A stretch of DNA of 30,587 nucleotides from DASWUD01 sp036401755 (GTDB taxonomy: Bacteria; Pseudomonadota; Gammaproteobacteria; Thiohalomonadales; Thiohalomonadaceae), in the NCBI GenBank assembly GCA_036401755.1, contig DASWUD010000280.1, forward strand, positions 1 to 30,587. The letters are read 5' to 3'. Below are positions 1 through 7,874 of the stretch, in pieces. How positions within the stretch are numbered: position 1 is the first letter of the stretch; each line of letters begins with the position of its first letter. The translations under genes and the position numbers were made by a program. Under the pieces are notes generated by a model, which saw only the letters and a list, made by a program, of their open reading frames with translations, was not told the DNA's origin and did no database searches.

Positions 1-564
1 TCGGTGGGCTACCGCGCGCCGGCGATTCAGGAGATCCTCGGCGCCTACATGGCCGACATCCTCGCCTGCGAAGATCCCGAATTGTTTTACACCGATCCCG
101 ATCTCAAGCTACAGAAATATCCGGGCGAGATCAGCCAGCGCGCACGGCGCGTGATCCGCGAGATCATCCACTCCATTCCGCGCACGGATGAGGAGATCGA
201 CCGCTGGTTCGGCCACTTCATCACCGATGTGAAGCCCGGTCACGACGTGCCGGTGCCGGAAGAGGCCATTGATAAAGCAACTTTCCTGGCGCAGTTGCAG
301 GAATATGGCGAGGTATGGCGCAGCGAATATTGCCGCTTCGCCTACTTCATCGACGACACGAACAACACCCTGCTGTTCGTTGCTGGCGATGAGTATCCGT
401 TGCCCAAAGCGATCGCCTTCGCCGCCGCGCTCATCAGCGGGCAGCGCGTGTTCACTCTCGAAGATCTACAGCCCTATCTGGATAAACCGGAGTTCGTCGA
501 ACTGCTGACCAAGCTCTACAACGAAGGGGCGCTCTACTTTCCCGCCTATGACGATGAAGCGTGA
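1..564 (+). CDS. roxA: RoxA/YcfD-type JmjC ribosomal oxygenase, C-terminal part (5' truncated by window)
   Basis: The frame is open from base 1, so the gene begins upstream; 187 C-terminal residues are visible. They resemble the end of E. coli YcfD/RoxA, a 2-oxoglutarate and Fe(II) dependent oxygenase that hydroxylates an arginine of ribosomal protein L16. The opening residues SVGYRAP match the SVGFRAP strand that ends the JmjC barrel, and a WFGHFIT stretch matches the WFGEFIS of the helical dimerisation region. The rest fits the C-terminal winged-helix domain. The catalytic iron ligands lie outside the window, so activity cannot be judged. The stop overlaps the next gene by 17 bases, suggesting translational coupling to the acetyltransferase. 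The family call rests on recalled similarity and is fairly secure. Confidence 0.8.
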   Translation, partial: SVGYRAPAIQEILGAYMADILACEDPELFYTDPDLKLQKYPGEISQRARRVIREIIHSIPRTDEEIDRWFGHFITDVKPGHDVPVPEEAIDKATFLAQLQEYGEVWRSEYCRFAYFIDDTNNTLLFVAGDEYPLPKAIAFAAALISGQRVFTLEDLQPYLDKPEFVELLTKLYNEGALYFPAYDDEA

Positions 565-988
565 CTTCACCATCACTGCCGCCACCTGGCTGAGCGATCA
601 GCGCGAGCTGCGCTACGTGCGCGAACAAGTCTTCATGATCGAGCAGAAGGTGTCCAAGGAGCTGGAGTGGGATGGCCTCGACAGCCACGCGGTCCATCTG
701 CTGGCGCGCGACCAGGCGGGCAATCCCATCGGCACGGTGCGCATGCTCGGCGATGGCCATGTGGGGCGCATGGCGGTGCTCAAGCCATGGCGTACACGCG
801 GCGTCGGCTCATCTCTGTTAAAAACCATCATCGCCACAGCGCGCAGCGTCGGCATGGAGCGGGTCTTTCTCGATGCACAGATACAGGCCATCGGCTTCTA
901 CGAACGCTTCGGTTTCGTCGCCGAAGGTCCCGAGTTTATGGATGCTGGAATTCCTCACCGCCATATGACCCTGTCATTGCATGGATGA
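548..988 (+). CDS. GNAT family N-acetyltransferase (ElaA/YjcF-like)
   Basis: A 146-residue single-domain GNAT protein, expected to move an acetyl group from acetyl-CoA to an amine; the substrate is unknown. The acetyl-CoA binding motif A is visible at residues 74-91 (RMAVLKPWRTRGVGSSLL, with the R-x-x-G-V-G turn). The C-terminal GFYERFGF at 116-123 is the usual motif B tyrosine/loop region. The FMDAGIPHRHM tail at 130-140 recalls the ElaA/YjcF group. The start overlaps the upstream stop; a second ATG two codons later is an equally good start and neither has a clear ribosome binding site. The next gene follows within about 50 bases, so the two are probably co-transcribed. Confidence 0.85.
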   Translation: MTMKRDFTITAATWLSDQRELRYVREQVFMIEQKVSKELEWDGLDSHAVHLLARDQAGNPIGTVRMLGDGHVGRMAVLKPWRTRGVGSSLLKTIIATARSVGMERVFLDAQIQAIGFYERFGFVAEGPEFMDAGIPHRHMTLSLHG

Positions 989-1041
989 AGTTGCCGGGAA
1001 CTTTGGTTATCCTTTTGGTATGCCCAACCTGAGTGACACCC

Positions 1042-1548
1042 ATGGAAAGTGACTATCTCCTTGGCATTACCAGCGGCGATATCGCGCTGCGCACCATCGA
1101 ACAGAACCGCACCACAGCACTGGCGTTGGCACAGCAGGCGAATCACTACCTCCAGATCGCCACGCGCGATATGGACGCCCTGCTCTACGATAACGAGCCG
1201 TTCATCGAAGCGCTTACCACTTTGGCAAGGCGTCATGCCAAATCGCACATCGATATTCTGGTGTGGGATTCCATGGCGGCCGTGAAACAGGGGCATCGAC
1301 TGATCAATCTTGCGCAGCGCCTCAGTAGTTATGTGCAGATCCGCAAGCCGGCAGAGGAACACGCCAAATTTACCGAGGCCTTTCTGGTTGCCGATGGTGT
1401 CGGCTACATGAGCCGCAACCTCGCCGAACGTTACGAAGGGATTGCCAGCTTCAATGCCCCGCTGCAGGCGCGCAACCTTTCTCAGCTCTTCACCACCATG
1501 TGGGAGAAGGCGCTTCCCGATCCACAACTGCGCAGGCTTCACATCTAA
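1042..1548 (+). CDS. Conserved protein with degenerate phospholipase D-like (HKD) half-motif
   Basis: A 168-residue soluble protein without signal peptide or membrane segment. I do not recognise a characterised homologue; it looks like the gammaproteobacterial family annotated DUF7931. Residues 107-126 read H-x-K followed by G-x-x-S-x-N, which resembles the HxK(x)4D(x)6GSxxN signature of phospholipase D-like domains, but the aspartate position is Phe114. An earlier hydrophobic strand (HIDILVWDS, 69-77) also fits a PLD-like sheet. Catalysis is therefore doubtful. GTG at 1033 is an alternative start, three codons upstream. It sits directly after the acetyltransferase and ends two bases before the secretin-like gene, implying one operon. 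Confidence 0.65.
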   Translation: MESDYLLGITSGDIALRTIEQNRTTALALAQQANHYLQIATRDMDALLYDNEPFIEALTTLARRHAKSHIDILVWDSMAAVKQGHRLINLAQRLSSYVQIRKPAEEHAKFTEAFLVADGVGYMSRNLAERYEGIASFNAPLQARNLSQLFTTMWEKALPDPQLRRLHI

Positions 1549-1550
1549 TC

Positions 1551-2396
1551 ATGCGTAACCTGTTTTTTATACTCACCCTGCTATCCGCCTGGCCCGTCCA
1601 GGCCGGCGATCTCAACTTTGTTCAACTGACCAATCGCCAGGCCGATGAGCTGATCCCCGTGATTCAACCACTGCTCGAAGCCGACGACGCCATCAGCGGC
1701 AGTGGCTATCAGCTCATCGTGCGCACCTCACCGCAGCGCTTCACCCAAATCGAGTCGCTAGTGCGTCAGCTCGATACGGCGCCGCAACAGCTGGTGATCA
1801 GCGTGCGCCAGAACGGCAGCAGCGGTGGCTCCGATGAAAATTATTCGGCCCGCGGTTCGATCGGCAGCGGCACTATCCGCCTGGGTGTCGATGGCCCCTC
1901 CTCGTCACGCGGCGGCTCGATTACCACCTATGGCAGCAACGGTTCTGGCTCGATTCGCGCCTACCACTCAGATAGCGAGCAGAGCAGCAACCTCGCGCAG
2001 CGGCTGATGGTGCTGGAGGGGCGCTGGGCCACCATTAATGCCGGGCAGGTCGTACCGCTACAGCGGCAAACCATCACCCAGACACCCTACGGCAGCCAGG
2101 CACAGCAGACCACCGAATACGCCAACGCCACCAGCGGCTTCGATGTGCGCCCGCGCCTCAACGGAGACGAAGTGATCCTGGAAATCGCCCCCTACCGTCG
2201 TAAACTCTCAGACAGCAGCGGCGCCATCGACACCCAGAGCATCAGCAGTAGCGTGCGCGGCAAGCTCGGTGAGTGGATCGAGATCGGTGGCATGAACGAA
2301 ACGAGCGGCGGCAGTGAAGGCGGGATCGGTTACTCGGGAAGTTCGGAGCGGCGAGATGTGCGGAGTGTGTGGTTGAAGGTGGAATTGGCGCATTAA
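1551..2396 (+). CDS. Short secretin-like exported protein (NolW-type domain plus partial secretin domain)
   Basis: A 281-residue protein with an N-terminal signal peptide (residues 1-18, probable cleavage after PVQA). Residues 20-80 resemble the secretin short domain (NolW/N1 type: LTNRQADELIPVIQPLL, then IVRTSPQRFTQIESLVRQLD). A Gly/Ser-rich linker (about 90-145) follows. Residues 150-281 resemble the first strands of the secretin barrel, with GFDVRPRLNGDEVILEI and a later W-I-E-I-G-G. Secretins form outer-membrane channels for type II/III secretion or type IV pili, but those are usually 500-700 residues. This protein is too short for a full gated pore and no secretion genes are nearby. ATG 1551 is preferred because it gives a clean signal peptide; an upstream in-frame start at 1500 would bury it. 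Confidence 0.75.
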   Translation: MRNLFFILTLLSAWPVQAGDLNFVQLTNRQADELIPVIQPLLEADDAISGSGYQLIVRTSPQRFTQIESLVRQLDTAPQQLVISVRQNGSSGGSDENYSARGSIGSGTIRLGVDGPSSSRGGSITTYGSNGSGSIRAYHSDSEQSSNLAQRLMVLEGRWATINAGQVVPLQRQTITQTPYGSQAQQTTEYANATSGFDVRPRLNGDEVILEIAPYRRKLSDSSGAIDTQSISSSVRGKLGEWIEIGGMNETSGGSEGGIGYSGSSERRDVRSVWLKVELAH

Positions 2397-2460
2397 TGCG
2401 CTCATTCATGAAGTGCTTACCCACCATGCATCTAAACAATTTGCCACGGCCTGATCTGAT

Positions 2461-2735
2461 GCGGGGTTTCGCCCCCGCGCGGCGAGTTCCTTTTCTTGCG
2501 CGGCCAAGAAAAGGAACCAAAAGAAGGCCGCCCCAATGCCGCTTCTCTCCTGCGCGTCTCTCTCCGCTCGGGTCCTGCAGACAGGCCATCCATGGCCTGA
2601 CTGCAGGATGGCGCGCGTCCTCGACTGCTTGTTCCCGACACAGTCTACCGAGTACATCCATGTACTCCTGCGCGCGACCCTTCGGGCTGTTCCTCCCTCC
2701 GCTGCGATGCTCGGCGCGGCATAAGGGGATGTCGT
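2461..2735. repeat. Hairpin-rich intergenic element (dispersed-repeat type)
   Basis: This non-coding stretch between the secretin-like and M61 genes holds four consecutive inverted repeats. First, GCGGGG/CCCCGC at 2461-2478. Second, a perfect 13-bp arm GTTCCTTTTCTTG (2486-2498) with its complement at 2505-2517. Third, a 17-position stem at 2573-2608 (TCCTGCAG-A-CAGGCCAT around a CC centre) with a single A/A mismatch. Fourth, GAGTACAT-CC-ATGTACTC at 2650-2667. The last two share the core CATCCATG. Open frames here are low-complexity shadows. The minus-strand reading resembles non-coding elements I recall from intergenic regions of other gammaproteobacteria, often mis-annotated as short proteins. 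Boundaries are approximate. Confidence 0.6.
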
Positions 2736-2782
2736 ACACTCCAGCCTCGTAGCAAAACGAACAACACAGTGTGTGAAATCAT

Positions 2783-4603
2783 ATGAACTCGATTCATTAC
2801 GAAATCATTCCCGTCAACCCAAGCGCCCATCTCTTCGAGGTGACGCTGACCATTGCCAAGCCCGATCCCAACGGCCAGGTGGTGAGCCTGCCGGCCTGGA
2901 TCCCCGGCAGCTACATGATTCGCGACTTCGCCAAGAATATCGTGGAGATCGCGGCTTCGAGTGATGGCAAGAGCGTGGCGCTGACCAAGCTCGACAAGCA
3001 GAGCTGGCGGTGCGCGCCGTGCCGCGGTGCACTGACGCTGCGCTACAGCGTCTACGCCTGGGACCTCTCGGTGCGCAGTGCCCACCTCGACACCACCCAC
3101 GGCTACTTCAACGGCACCAGCGTCTTTTTGCGCGTGCATGGTCAGGATCACCTCCCCTGCTCCGTAGAGATCGTGCGGCCAGAAGGCCCCTTTGCCGAGG
3201 CGTGGCGCGTGGCGACCACGCTGCCGCGAGATGGCGCGCACAAATGGGAGTTCGGCAGCTACCGCGCCGCCGATTACGATGAGCTGCTCGACCATCCGGT
3301 GGAGATGGGCGACTTCACGCTGATCGAATTCACGGCGTGTGGGGTGCCCCATGCTATTGCACTCACCGGCCGTCATCGCGCCGATGCCGAGCGGCTGGCA
3401 CATGATCTCCAGGCGCTCTGCGAATACGAGATCAAATTCTTTGGTGAGCCGGCGCCGATGCAGGAGTACCTGTTTCAGGTAATGGTGGTGGATGACGGCT
3501 ACGGCGGGTTGGAGCATCGCAGCTCCACCAGCCTCCTCTGCAGCCGTAGTGATCTGCCGCGCAAGGGCGATAGTGAGATGAGCGATGGCTACCGCAGCTT
3601 CCTCGGCCTGTGCAGCCACGAATATTTCCACACCTGGAACGTCAAGCGCATCAAGCCCGCCGCCTTCATCCCCTACGATCTGAGCCGCGAGGTGCATACC
3701 CCGCTGCTGTGGCTGTTCGAGGGGTTCACCGCCTACTACGACGATCTGATCCTGCGCCGTTGCGGCCTTATCGATGACCAGAGCTACCTGGAACTGCTCG
3801 GCCAGAACATCACCCGCGTGCTGCGCGGCACCGGGCGCCTCAAACAGCCACTGGCAGAATCGAGCTTTGATGCCTGGACCAAATACTACAAGCAGGATGA
3901 GAACGCCCCCAACGCCATCATCAGCTACTACACCAAGGGGGCTTTAGTCGCCCTCGCCCTCGACCTGCTGATCCGCCGCGACAGCGATGGTGCGCGCTCT
4001 CTGGATGATGTGATGCGCACGCTATGGCAGCGGCATGGTCTGGCCAACCGCGGCGTGACCGAGGAAGGAATCGAAGCGCTGATCAATGAAATCGCCGGGG
4101 TCGACCTGGGGAGCTTCTTCAACAGCGTGCTGCGCTCCACCGACGAGCTCGATCTGGCGCCGCTGTTTGGGGCATTCGGTATCACCTATCTGTTGCGCCA
4201 TGCCGACGCGCAGAGCGACAAGGGGGGCAAGGCCGGCAAGAAGAAGGCACCACCAGCGGTACTCGGCATGCGCAGCGGCGAGCACAGCCTCGGCGCCAAG
4301 CTGCTCAACGTCTATGAAGGTGGCGCGGCGCAACTGGCCGGCCTGTCGGCGGGCGACATCGTCATCGCCGTGGACGAGCTGCGCGCCACCCATGGCACTC
4401 TCGAAGCGACCATCGCGCAGCGCGCGGCCGGCGATGTGGTCACGCTACACGCCTTCCGTCGTGACGAACTGATGCTATTCGATGTCACGCTGCAGACCGC
4501 ACCGGCCGATACCGCATTCCTGACACTGGACACAGCCGCAGAAGAGCAGGCGCTGCAACAGCGTCAGCGCTGGCTTGACGGCCATTCGTCGGCGACCTCA
4601 TGA
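2783..4603 (+). CDS. M61 family glycyl aminopeptidase with PDZ domain
   Basis: A 606-residue metallopeptidase. The zinc motif HEYFH is at residues 279-283, followed by TWNVKRIKP as in M61 enzymes; the probable third ligand is Glu313 in LWLFEGFTAYY. M61 peptidases remove N-terminal Gly or Ala residues. Residues 1-170 form the beta-rich N-terminal domain, about 180-460 the thermolysin-like catalytic domain, and about 490-590 a PDZ domain (GLSAGDIVIAVDEL). No signal peptide is visible, so a cytoplasmic location is likely. A lysine-rich linker (GGKAGKKKAPP) joins the catalytic and PDZ parts. ATG 2783 has only a weak ribosome binding site. The following gene begins seven bases after the stop, so the pair is likely co-transcribed. 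Confidence 0.92.
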   Translation: MNSIHYEIIPVNPSAHLFEVTLTIAKPDPNGQVVSLPAWIPGSYMIRDFAKNIVEIAASSDGKSVALTKLDKQSWRCAPCRGALTLRYSVYAWDLSVRSAHLDTTHGYFNGTSVFLRVHGQDHLPCSVEIVRPEGPFAEAWRVATTLPRDGAHKWEFGSYRAADYDELLDHPVEMGDFTLIEFTACGVPHAIALTGRHRADAERLAHDLQALCEYEIKFFGEPAPMQEYLFQVMVVDDGYGGLEHRSSTSLLCSRSDLPRKGDSEMSDGYRSFLGLCSHEYFHTWNVKRIKPAAFIPYDLSREVHTPLLWLFEGFTAYYDDLILRRCGLIDDQSYLELLGQNITRVLRGTGRLKQPLAESSFDAWTKYYKQDENAPNAIISYYTKGALVALALDLLIRRDSDGARSLDDVMRTLWQRHGLANRGVTEEGIEALINEIAGVDLGSFFNSVLRSTDELDLAPLFGAFGITYLLRHADAQSDKGGKAGKKKAPPAVLGMRSGEHSLGAKLLNVYEGGAAQLAGLSAGDIVIAVDELRATHGTLEATIAQRAAGDVVTLHAFRRDELMLFDVTLQTAPADTAFLTLDTAAEEQALQQRQRWLDGHSSATS

Positions 4604-4610
4604 TCGCTCC

Positions 4611-5177
4611 ATGACCGACAATATTCTCTATCTCCACCCACGCGATCCCCAGCAGACCTTCGACACCGCAGCGTTCGTCGATGCACTGCACAAGATCGGT
4701 TTTATCGGCGATCGTTTTGAATTCCGCGGCGCACAGCACTACAAGCCGGGCGAGGAGTTTCTTCACCTGCTCACTTTTCTCGGTTGTTCGCCGGTGGTGG
4801 CCCTCGGTGAGCCAGGTCTGACTGGAGAGGAGTTCTGCCATATCGAATTCACCCCGTCCACCGCTCAACCGCGCTTCGTGGCCGGCGACAACCTCAAGGT
4901 GCCACGCTGCCGCCACTGCAACCAGCGCATCGACAACTGGGCCGGCATGATTGAAGAGTGGCAAAACGGACAGCTTGTTGAGTGGCACTGCCCCACATGT
5001 GGCTACACCACCCCACTGCACCGCCTCAAATGGAAACAGTGTGCCGGCTTTGGCCGCCAGTTCCTCAAGGTGTGGGGAATATTCGAAGGAGAAGCCGTGC
5101 CTGGTGAAGAACTGATGAACCTGCTGCGCGCACTCAGTGGCAGCGATTGGGATGAGTTTTATTGCCGCACCGGATAA
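4611..5177 (+). CDS. Conserved hypothetical protein with four-cysteine zinc ribbon
   Basis: A 188-residue soluble protein of unknown function. Two C-x-x-C knuckles, Cys100/Cys103 (CRHC) and Cys127/Cys130 (CPTCGY), are 23 residues apart and should bind one structural zinc as a zinc ribbon. The N-terminal 95 residues have no recognised domain. No helix-turn-helix or enzyme signature is visible. ATG 4611 is chosen because it lies seven bases after the M61 stop; a start at 4575 would overlap the M61 gene by 29 bases. Context suggests co-expression with the peptidase but does not reveal a role. Confidence 0.75.
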   Translation: MTDNILYLHPRDPQQTFDTAAFVDALHKIGFIGDRFEFRGAQHYKPGEEFLHLLTFLGCSPVVALGEPGLTGEEFCHIEFTPSTAQPRFVAGDNLKVPRCRHCNQRIDNWAGMIEEWQNGQLVEWHCPTCGYTTPLHRLKWKQCAGFGRQFLKVWGIFEGEAVPGEELMNLLRALSGSDWDEFYCRTG

Positions 5178-5273
5178 CCCGTGAGAACCACCTCGTTAAG
5201 AGTGGTTTAAGACTCGTGGGATAGAAGTGACACAACAATACGAACGACAGCTCAACAATAAAAGGGAGAAACC

Positions 5274-6581
5274 ATGAAACACCCAGCGCTCCGCTTGCCA
5301 CACCACCTTCTTGTTACCCTTGTAATCGTGCTCATAGGCTGGTCATCCTCCTCCCAGGCGATCCCGGTCTTTGCCCGGCAGTACGACATGAGCTGCTCGG
5401 CCTGTCATGCAGCCTACCCGCGCCTCAACGAGTTTGGCGTCATGTTCCGCGACAACAACTACCGCCTGCCCAACTGGAAAGAGAAGATTGGCGTCGAGAC
5501 CGGTGACGATATGCTGGTGCTGCCCAAGATGCCGCAGCTGGCGATCCGCGCCCAGGCCTACGTGCAGAGCCATCAGGCGCGCGAGGTCAACAGCGACTAC
5601 ACCGGCTTTACGGACAACGACAGCTCCAAGCTCGATTTCCAGTCGCCCTATCTGATCAAGCTGCTCTCCAGCGCCCCCCTCTCCGACCACATGACCTATT
5701 ACTTCTACGGCATCTTCGCCGAGAAGGGGGAGAACGGCACCACCGCCATCGAGGATGCCTGGTTCCGTCATGATGATGCCTTCGGCACCGGGGTGGGCAC
5801 CATGCTCGGCCAGTTCCAGGTCTCCGATCTGATGTTCCCGCGCGAAACCCGCTTGCCGTTCCAGGATTTCATGGCCTACCGCTTCGCCGCCATCACCTAT
5901 GAACGTGGCGTGATCTTCGATCGCGCCGTTGGCCCCTTCGCGATCGCGGTCGGTGCCGTCAATGGCAATGGCAACAACGCCAACGCCAGCCTCAACAGCC
6001 CCGGCTACAAGCGTCCCGATCGGATGTTCGATAACAACGACAGCAAGGATCTCTTCGGCCGTGTCGGCAGCGACATCGGTCCGGTGAAGATGGGCCTGTT
6101 TGGACTGCTGGGCAAACAGAGCAGTATTGACAACGTCACCGTCCCCACCGGCACCGAGGCGGGTTCGCGTGAGGTGAAAAAACGCATCGGCGGCCTCGAC
6201 CTCTCCGGTACGATGGCAGGCAATGTTCACTGGTATGCGCAGGGCCTGTGGACCCGCTGGGCCGATTTCCTCGACAGCGATCCACTCCAGGATTACAACT
6301 GGTTCGCGGGCTTTGCCGGCATCGACTACATTCACAGCCCGCGCTGGAGTTATTCGCTGCTCTACAACTATGGTAATGCCGGGGATCTCAACGGCAGTGG
6401 CACCCTCTATGAAGGGATCAACATGAAGACGTTGACCCTCACGACCTCCTACTACTTCGCGCGCAACGCGAAGGGGATCATCGAACTCAACGGTGACCTG
6501 CAGAAGGCCGATGCCGACAACTATGTCGGTCACGCCAGCAAGGAGGGGTATGTGCTGATGGGCTTTGACGCGGCGTTCTAA
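5274..6581 (+). CDS. Fused monoheme c-type cytochrome / outer-membrane beta-barrel protein (Cyc2-like architecture)
   Basis: A 435-residue exported protein. Residues 1-29 form a signal peptide ending in SSSQA. A single heme c site follows at once: C41-S-A-C44-H45, inside PVFARQYDMSCSACHAAYPR. These are the only two cysteines in the protein. It continues LNEFGVMFRDNNYRLP. From about residue 75 to the end, alternating hydrophobic/polar strands, many aromatics and a C-terminal Phe (GFDAAF) indicate an outer-membrane barrel of roughly 14-18 strands. The heme-plus-porin layout is that of Cyc2, the outer-membrane Fe(II) oxidase, and of related uncharacterised porin-cytochrome fusions. A strong ribosome binding site (GGGAG, 5264-5268) precedes ATG. 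The gene is monocistronic, ending at a terminator. The fold is a sequence-based inference and the electron donor is unknown. Confidence 0.8.
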   Translation: MKHPALRLPHHLLVTLVIVLIGWSSSSQAIPVFARQYDMSCSACHAAYPRLNEFGVMFRDNNYRLPNWKEKIGVETGDDMLVLPKMPQLAIRAQAYVQSHQAREVNSDYTGFTDNDSSKLDFQSPYLIKLLSSAPLSDHMTYYFYGIFAEKGENGTTAIEDAWFRHDDAFGTGVGTMLGQFQVSDLMFPRETRLPFQDFMAYRFAAITYERGVIFDRAVGPFAIAVGAVNGNGNNANASLNSPGYKRPDRMFDNNDSKDLFGRVGSDIGPVKMGLFGLLGKQSSIDNVTVPTGTEAGSREVKKRIGGLDLSGTMAGNVHWYAQGLWTRWADFLDSDPLQDYNWFAGFAGIDYIHSPRWSYSLLYNYGNAGDLNGSGTLYEGINMKTLTLTTSYYFARNAKGIIELNGDLQKADADNYVGHASKEGYVLMGFDAAF

Positions 6582-6601
6582 ACTGGCGCCACCTGCAAAA
6601 T

Positions 6602-6631
6602 AAAAAGAGGCTGCCTGCGCAGCCTCTTTTT
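6602..6631. terminator. Bidirectional Rho-independent terminator
   Basis: A perfect 13-bp stem: AAAAAGAGGCTGC at 6602-6614, loop CTGC, complement at 6619-6631. It is followed by extra T on the plus strand and has an A tract on the other side. It lies between the convergent cytochrome-porin and alcohol dehydrogenase genes and can serve both. Confidence 0.93.
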
Positions 6632-6659
6632 TTAGGGGCATCGCAAAAAAAATGACGCC

Positions 6660-7856
6660 TCACAGGCGCCGACGCACCATCTCGGCGATCTCCTCGTCGT
6701 GCAACAGCACCGGATTGCTCTTCATGCTGTTGTTGCGTGAGGCAGCGACGATGGCGGGGATGTCGCGCTCACTGACGCCGTAGTTGCCGAGGCGCGGCAG
6801 GGCCAGCTCGGCACACCACTGCTCCAGTACCTTCACCAGTTGATCACAGGCCATTTGGTCGGAGAGCGCGGCATCGCCGCTTAGCAATCGGCCGGTGCGT
6901 GCATATTTGGCCAGAGCGGAGCTCTCCGGCTGATGCTGGCGCAGTGCTGCGAGGTTGGTGGCCGTGGCCTGCGCCACCATGGTGCCGCAGGCGATGCCGT
7001 GGGGGACGGCGAACAGCGAACCGAGCGGCTGCGCCAGCCCATGCACCGAGCCGAGCCCCACCTGGGCCAGGGTGATCCCCGAGAGCAGCGCGCCATAGGC
7101 CATCGCCGCGCGTCCGTGTTGCGCCTCGGCGGAGCTGCCGCCACGCCACGCCGCCATGAACCCCTCGGCCACCGCCTCCAGGCCACTCCAGGCCAGCGCG
7201 TCGGTAAAGGGGTTGGCGCGCAGCGAGACGTAGGACTCCAACAGCTGGGTGAAGGCGTCCATTCCCTGCGCCGCCATCAGGTGGGGCGGACAGCTCTCCA
7301 ACAGCTGCGGATCGACGATGGCGATCTTTGCCACCATCCGCTCGTGACGAAACGACTTCTTGTAACCCGCCTCGCCGTGCAGGGTGAGTACCGCATTTTT
7401 GGTCGCCTCGCTGCCGGTACCTGCCGTTGTCGGCACGGCGATGAAGGGCAGCGAGGGACCCGGGTAGCTCAGGCCCCGCCCCACATCTTCCAGATACTCC
7501 ATTACCGAATGGCCAAGGGGCAGCAGCGCAGCGATCGCCTTGGCGGCATCGAGCACGCTGCCGCCGCCAATCCCCACCACTGCATCGATGGGCTGGTCAT
7601 GCCAGCGCCCGACACATTCATCGATGAGCGATGGCGAGGGCTCGCCGTGGACGGTGAGATGATGGACAGTGATGCCGGCCTCCTGCAGCCGCGCCTGAAG
7701 CTCTCCCCAGCGGGGGGTCGCAATGAACGACCCACTGCCCGTGACGATGAGAATTTCATGGCCGAACTCGCGGATAAAGCCGGGCAACTGTGCCAACGCA
7801 CCGGCACCAAAGTGAATGCGGGGAAGAGTGGCGATCTGAAAGGGGGGGAATTCCAT
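6660..7856 (-). CDS. Iron-type alcohol dehydrogenase family (group III) protein with altered metal ligand
   Basis: A 398-residue NAD(P)-dependent dehydrogenase of the Fe-ADH family. The N-terminal Rossmann-like half carries GIGGGSVLDAAK (95-106) and TTAGTGSEAT (143-152). The C-terminal helical half carries the metal site. Compared with FucO-type enzymes (Asp, His, His, His), Asp200, His272 (SVHG) and His286 (PHG) are present. The second ligand in the D-A-x-x-H motif is Gln204 (GMDAFTQLLES). I recall other family members with Gln here, so this is probably a natural subfamily rather than decay. Substrate is unknown. The gene is transcribed alone toward the shared terminator. ATG 7856 has no strong ribosome binding site and lies divergent from the small membrane protein gene. 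Confidence 0.9.
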   Translation of the reverse strand: MEFPPFQIATLPRIHFGAGALAQLPGFIREFGHEILIVTGSGSFIATPRWGELQARLQEAGITVHHLTVHGEPSPSLIDECVGRWHDQPIDAVVGIGGGSVLDAAKAIAALLPLGHSVMEYLEDVGRGLSYPGPSLPFIAVPTTAGTGSEATKNAVLTLHGEAGYKKSFRHERMVAKIAIVDPQLLESCPPHLMAAQGMDAFTQLLESYVSLRANPFTDALAWSGLEAVAEGFMAAWRGGSSAEAQHGRAAMAYGALLSGITLAQVGLGSVHGLAQPLGSLFAVPHGIACGTMVAQATATNLAALRQHQPESSALAKYARTGRLLSGDAALSDQMACDQLVKVLEQWCAELALPRLGNYGVSERDIPAIVAASRNNSMKSNPVLLHDEEIAEMVRRRL

Positions 7857-7874
7857 GATTAGTTACAGGGTTTA

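Noticed and set aside
2369..2752. 127-residue plus-strand frame and minus-strand frames over the hairpin element
   Set aside because: They are rich in Arg/Pro/Ser with no domain, and they cross the inverted repeats, which explain the sequence better.
5343..6641. 432-residue open frame antisense to the cytochrome-porin
   Set aside because: The composition is dominated by Val, Gly, Ala, His and Asp with no domain, and the plus-strand gene has a signal peptide, heme motif and ribosome binding site.
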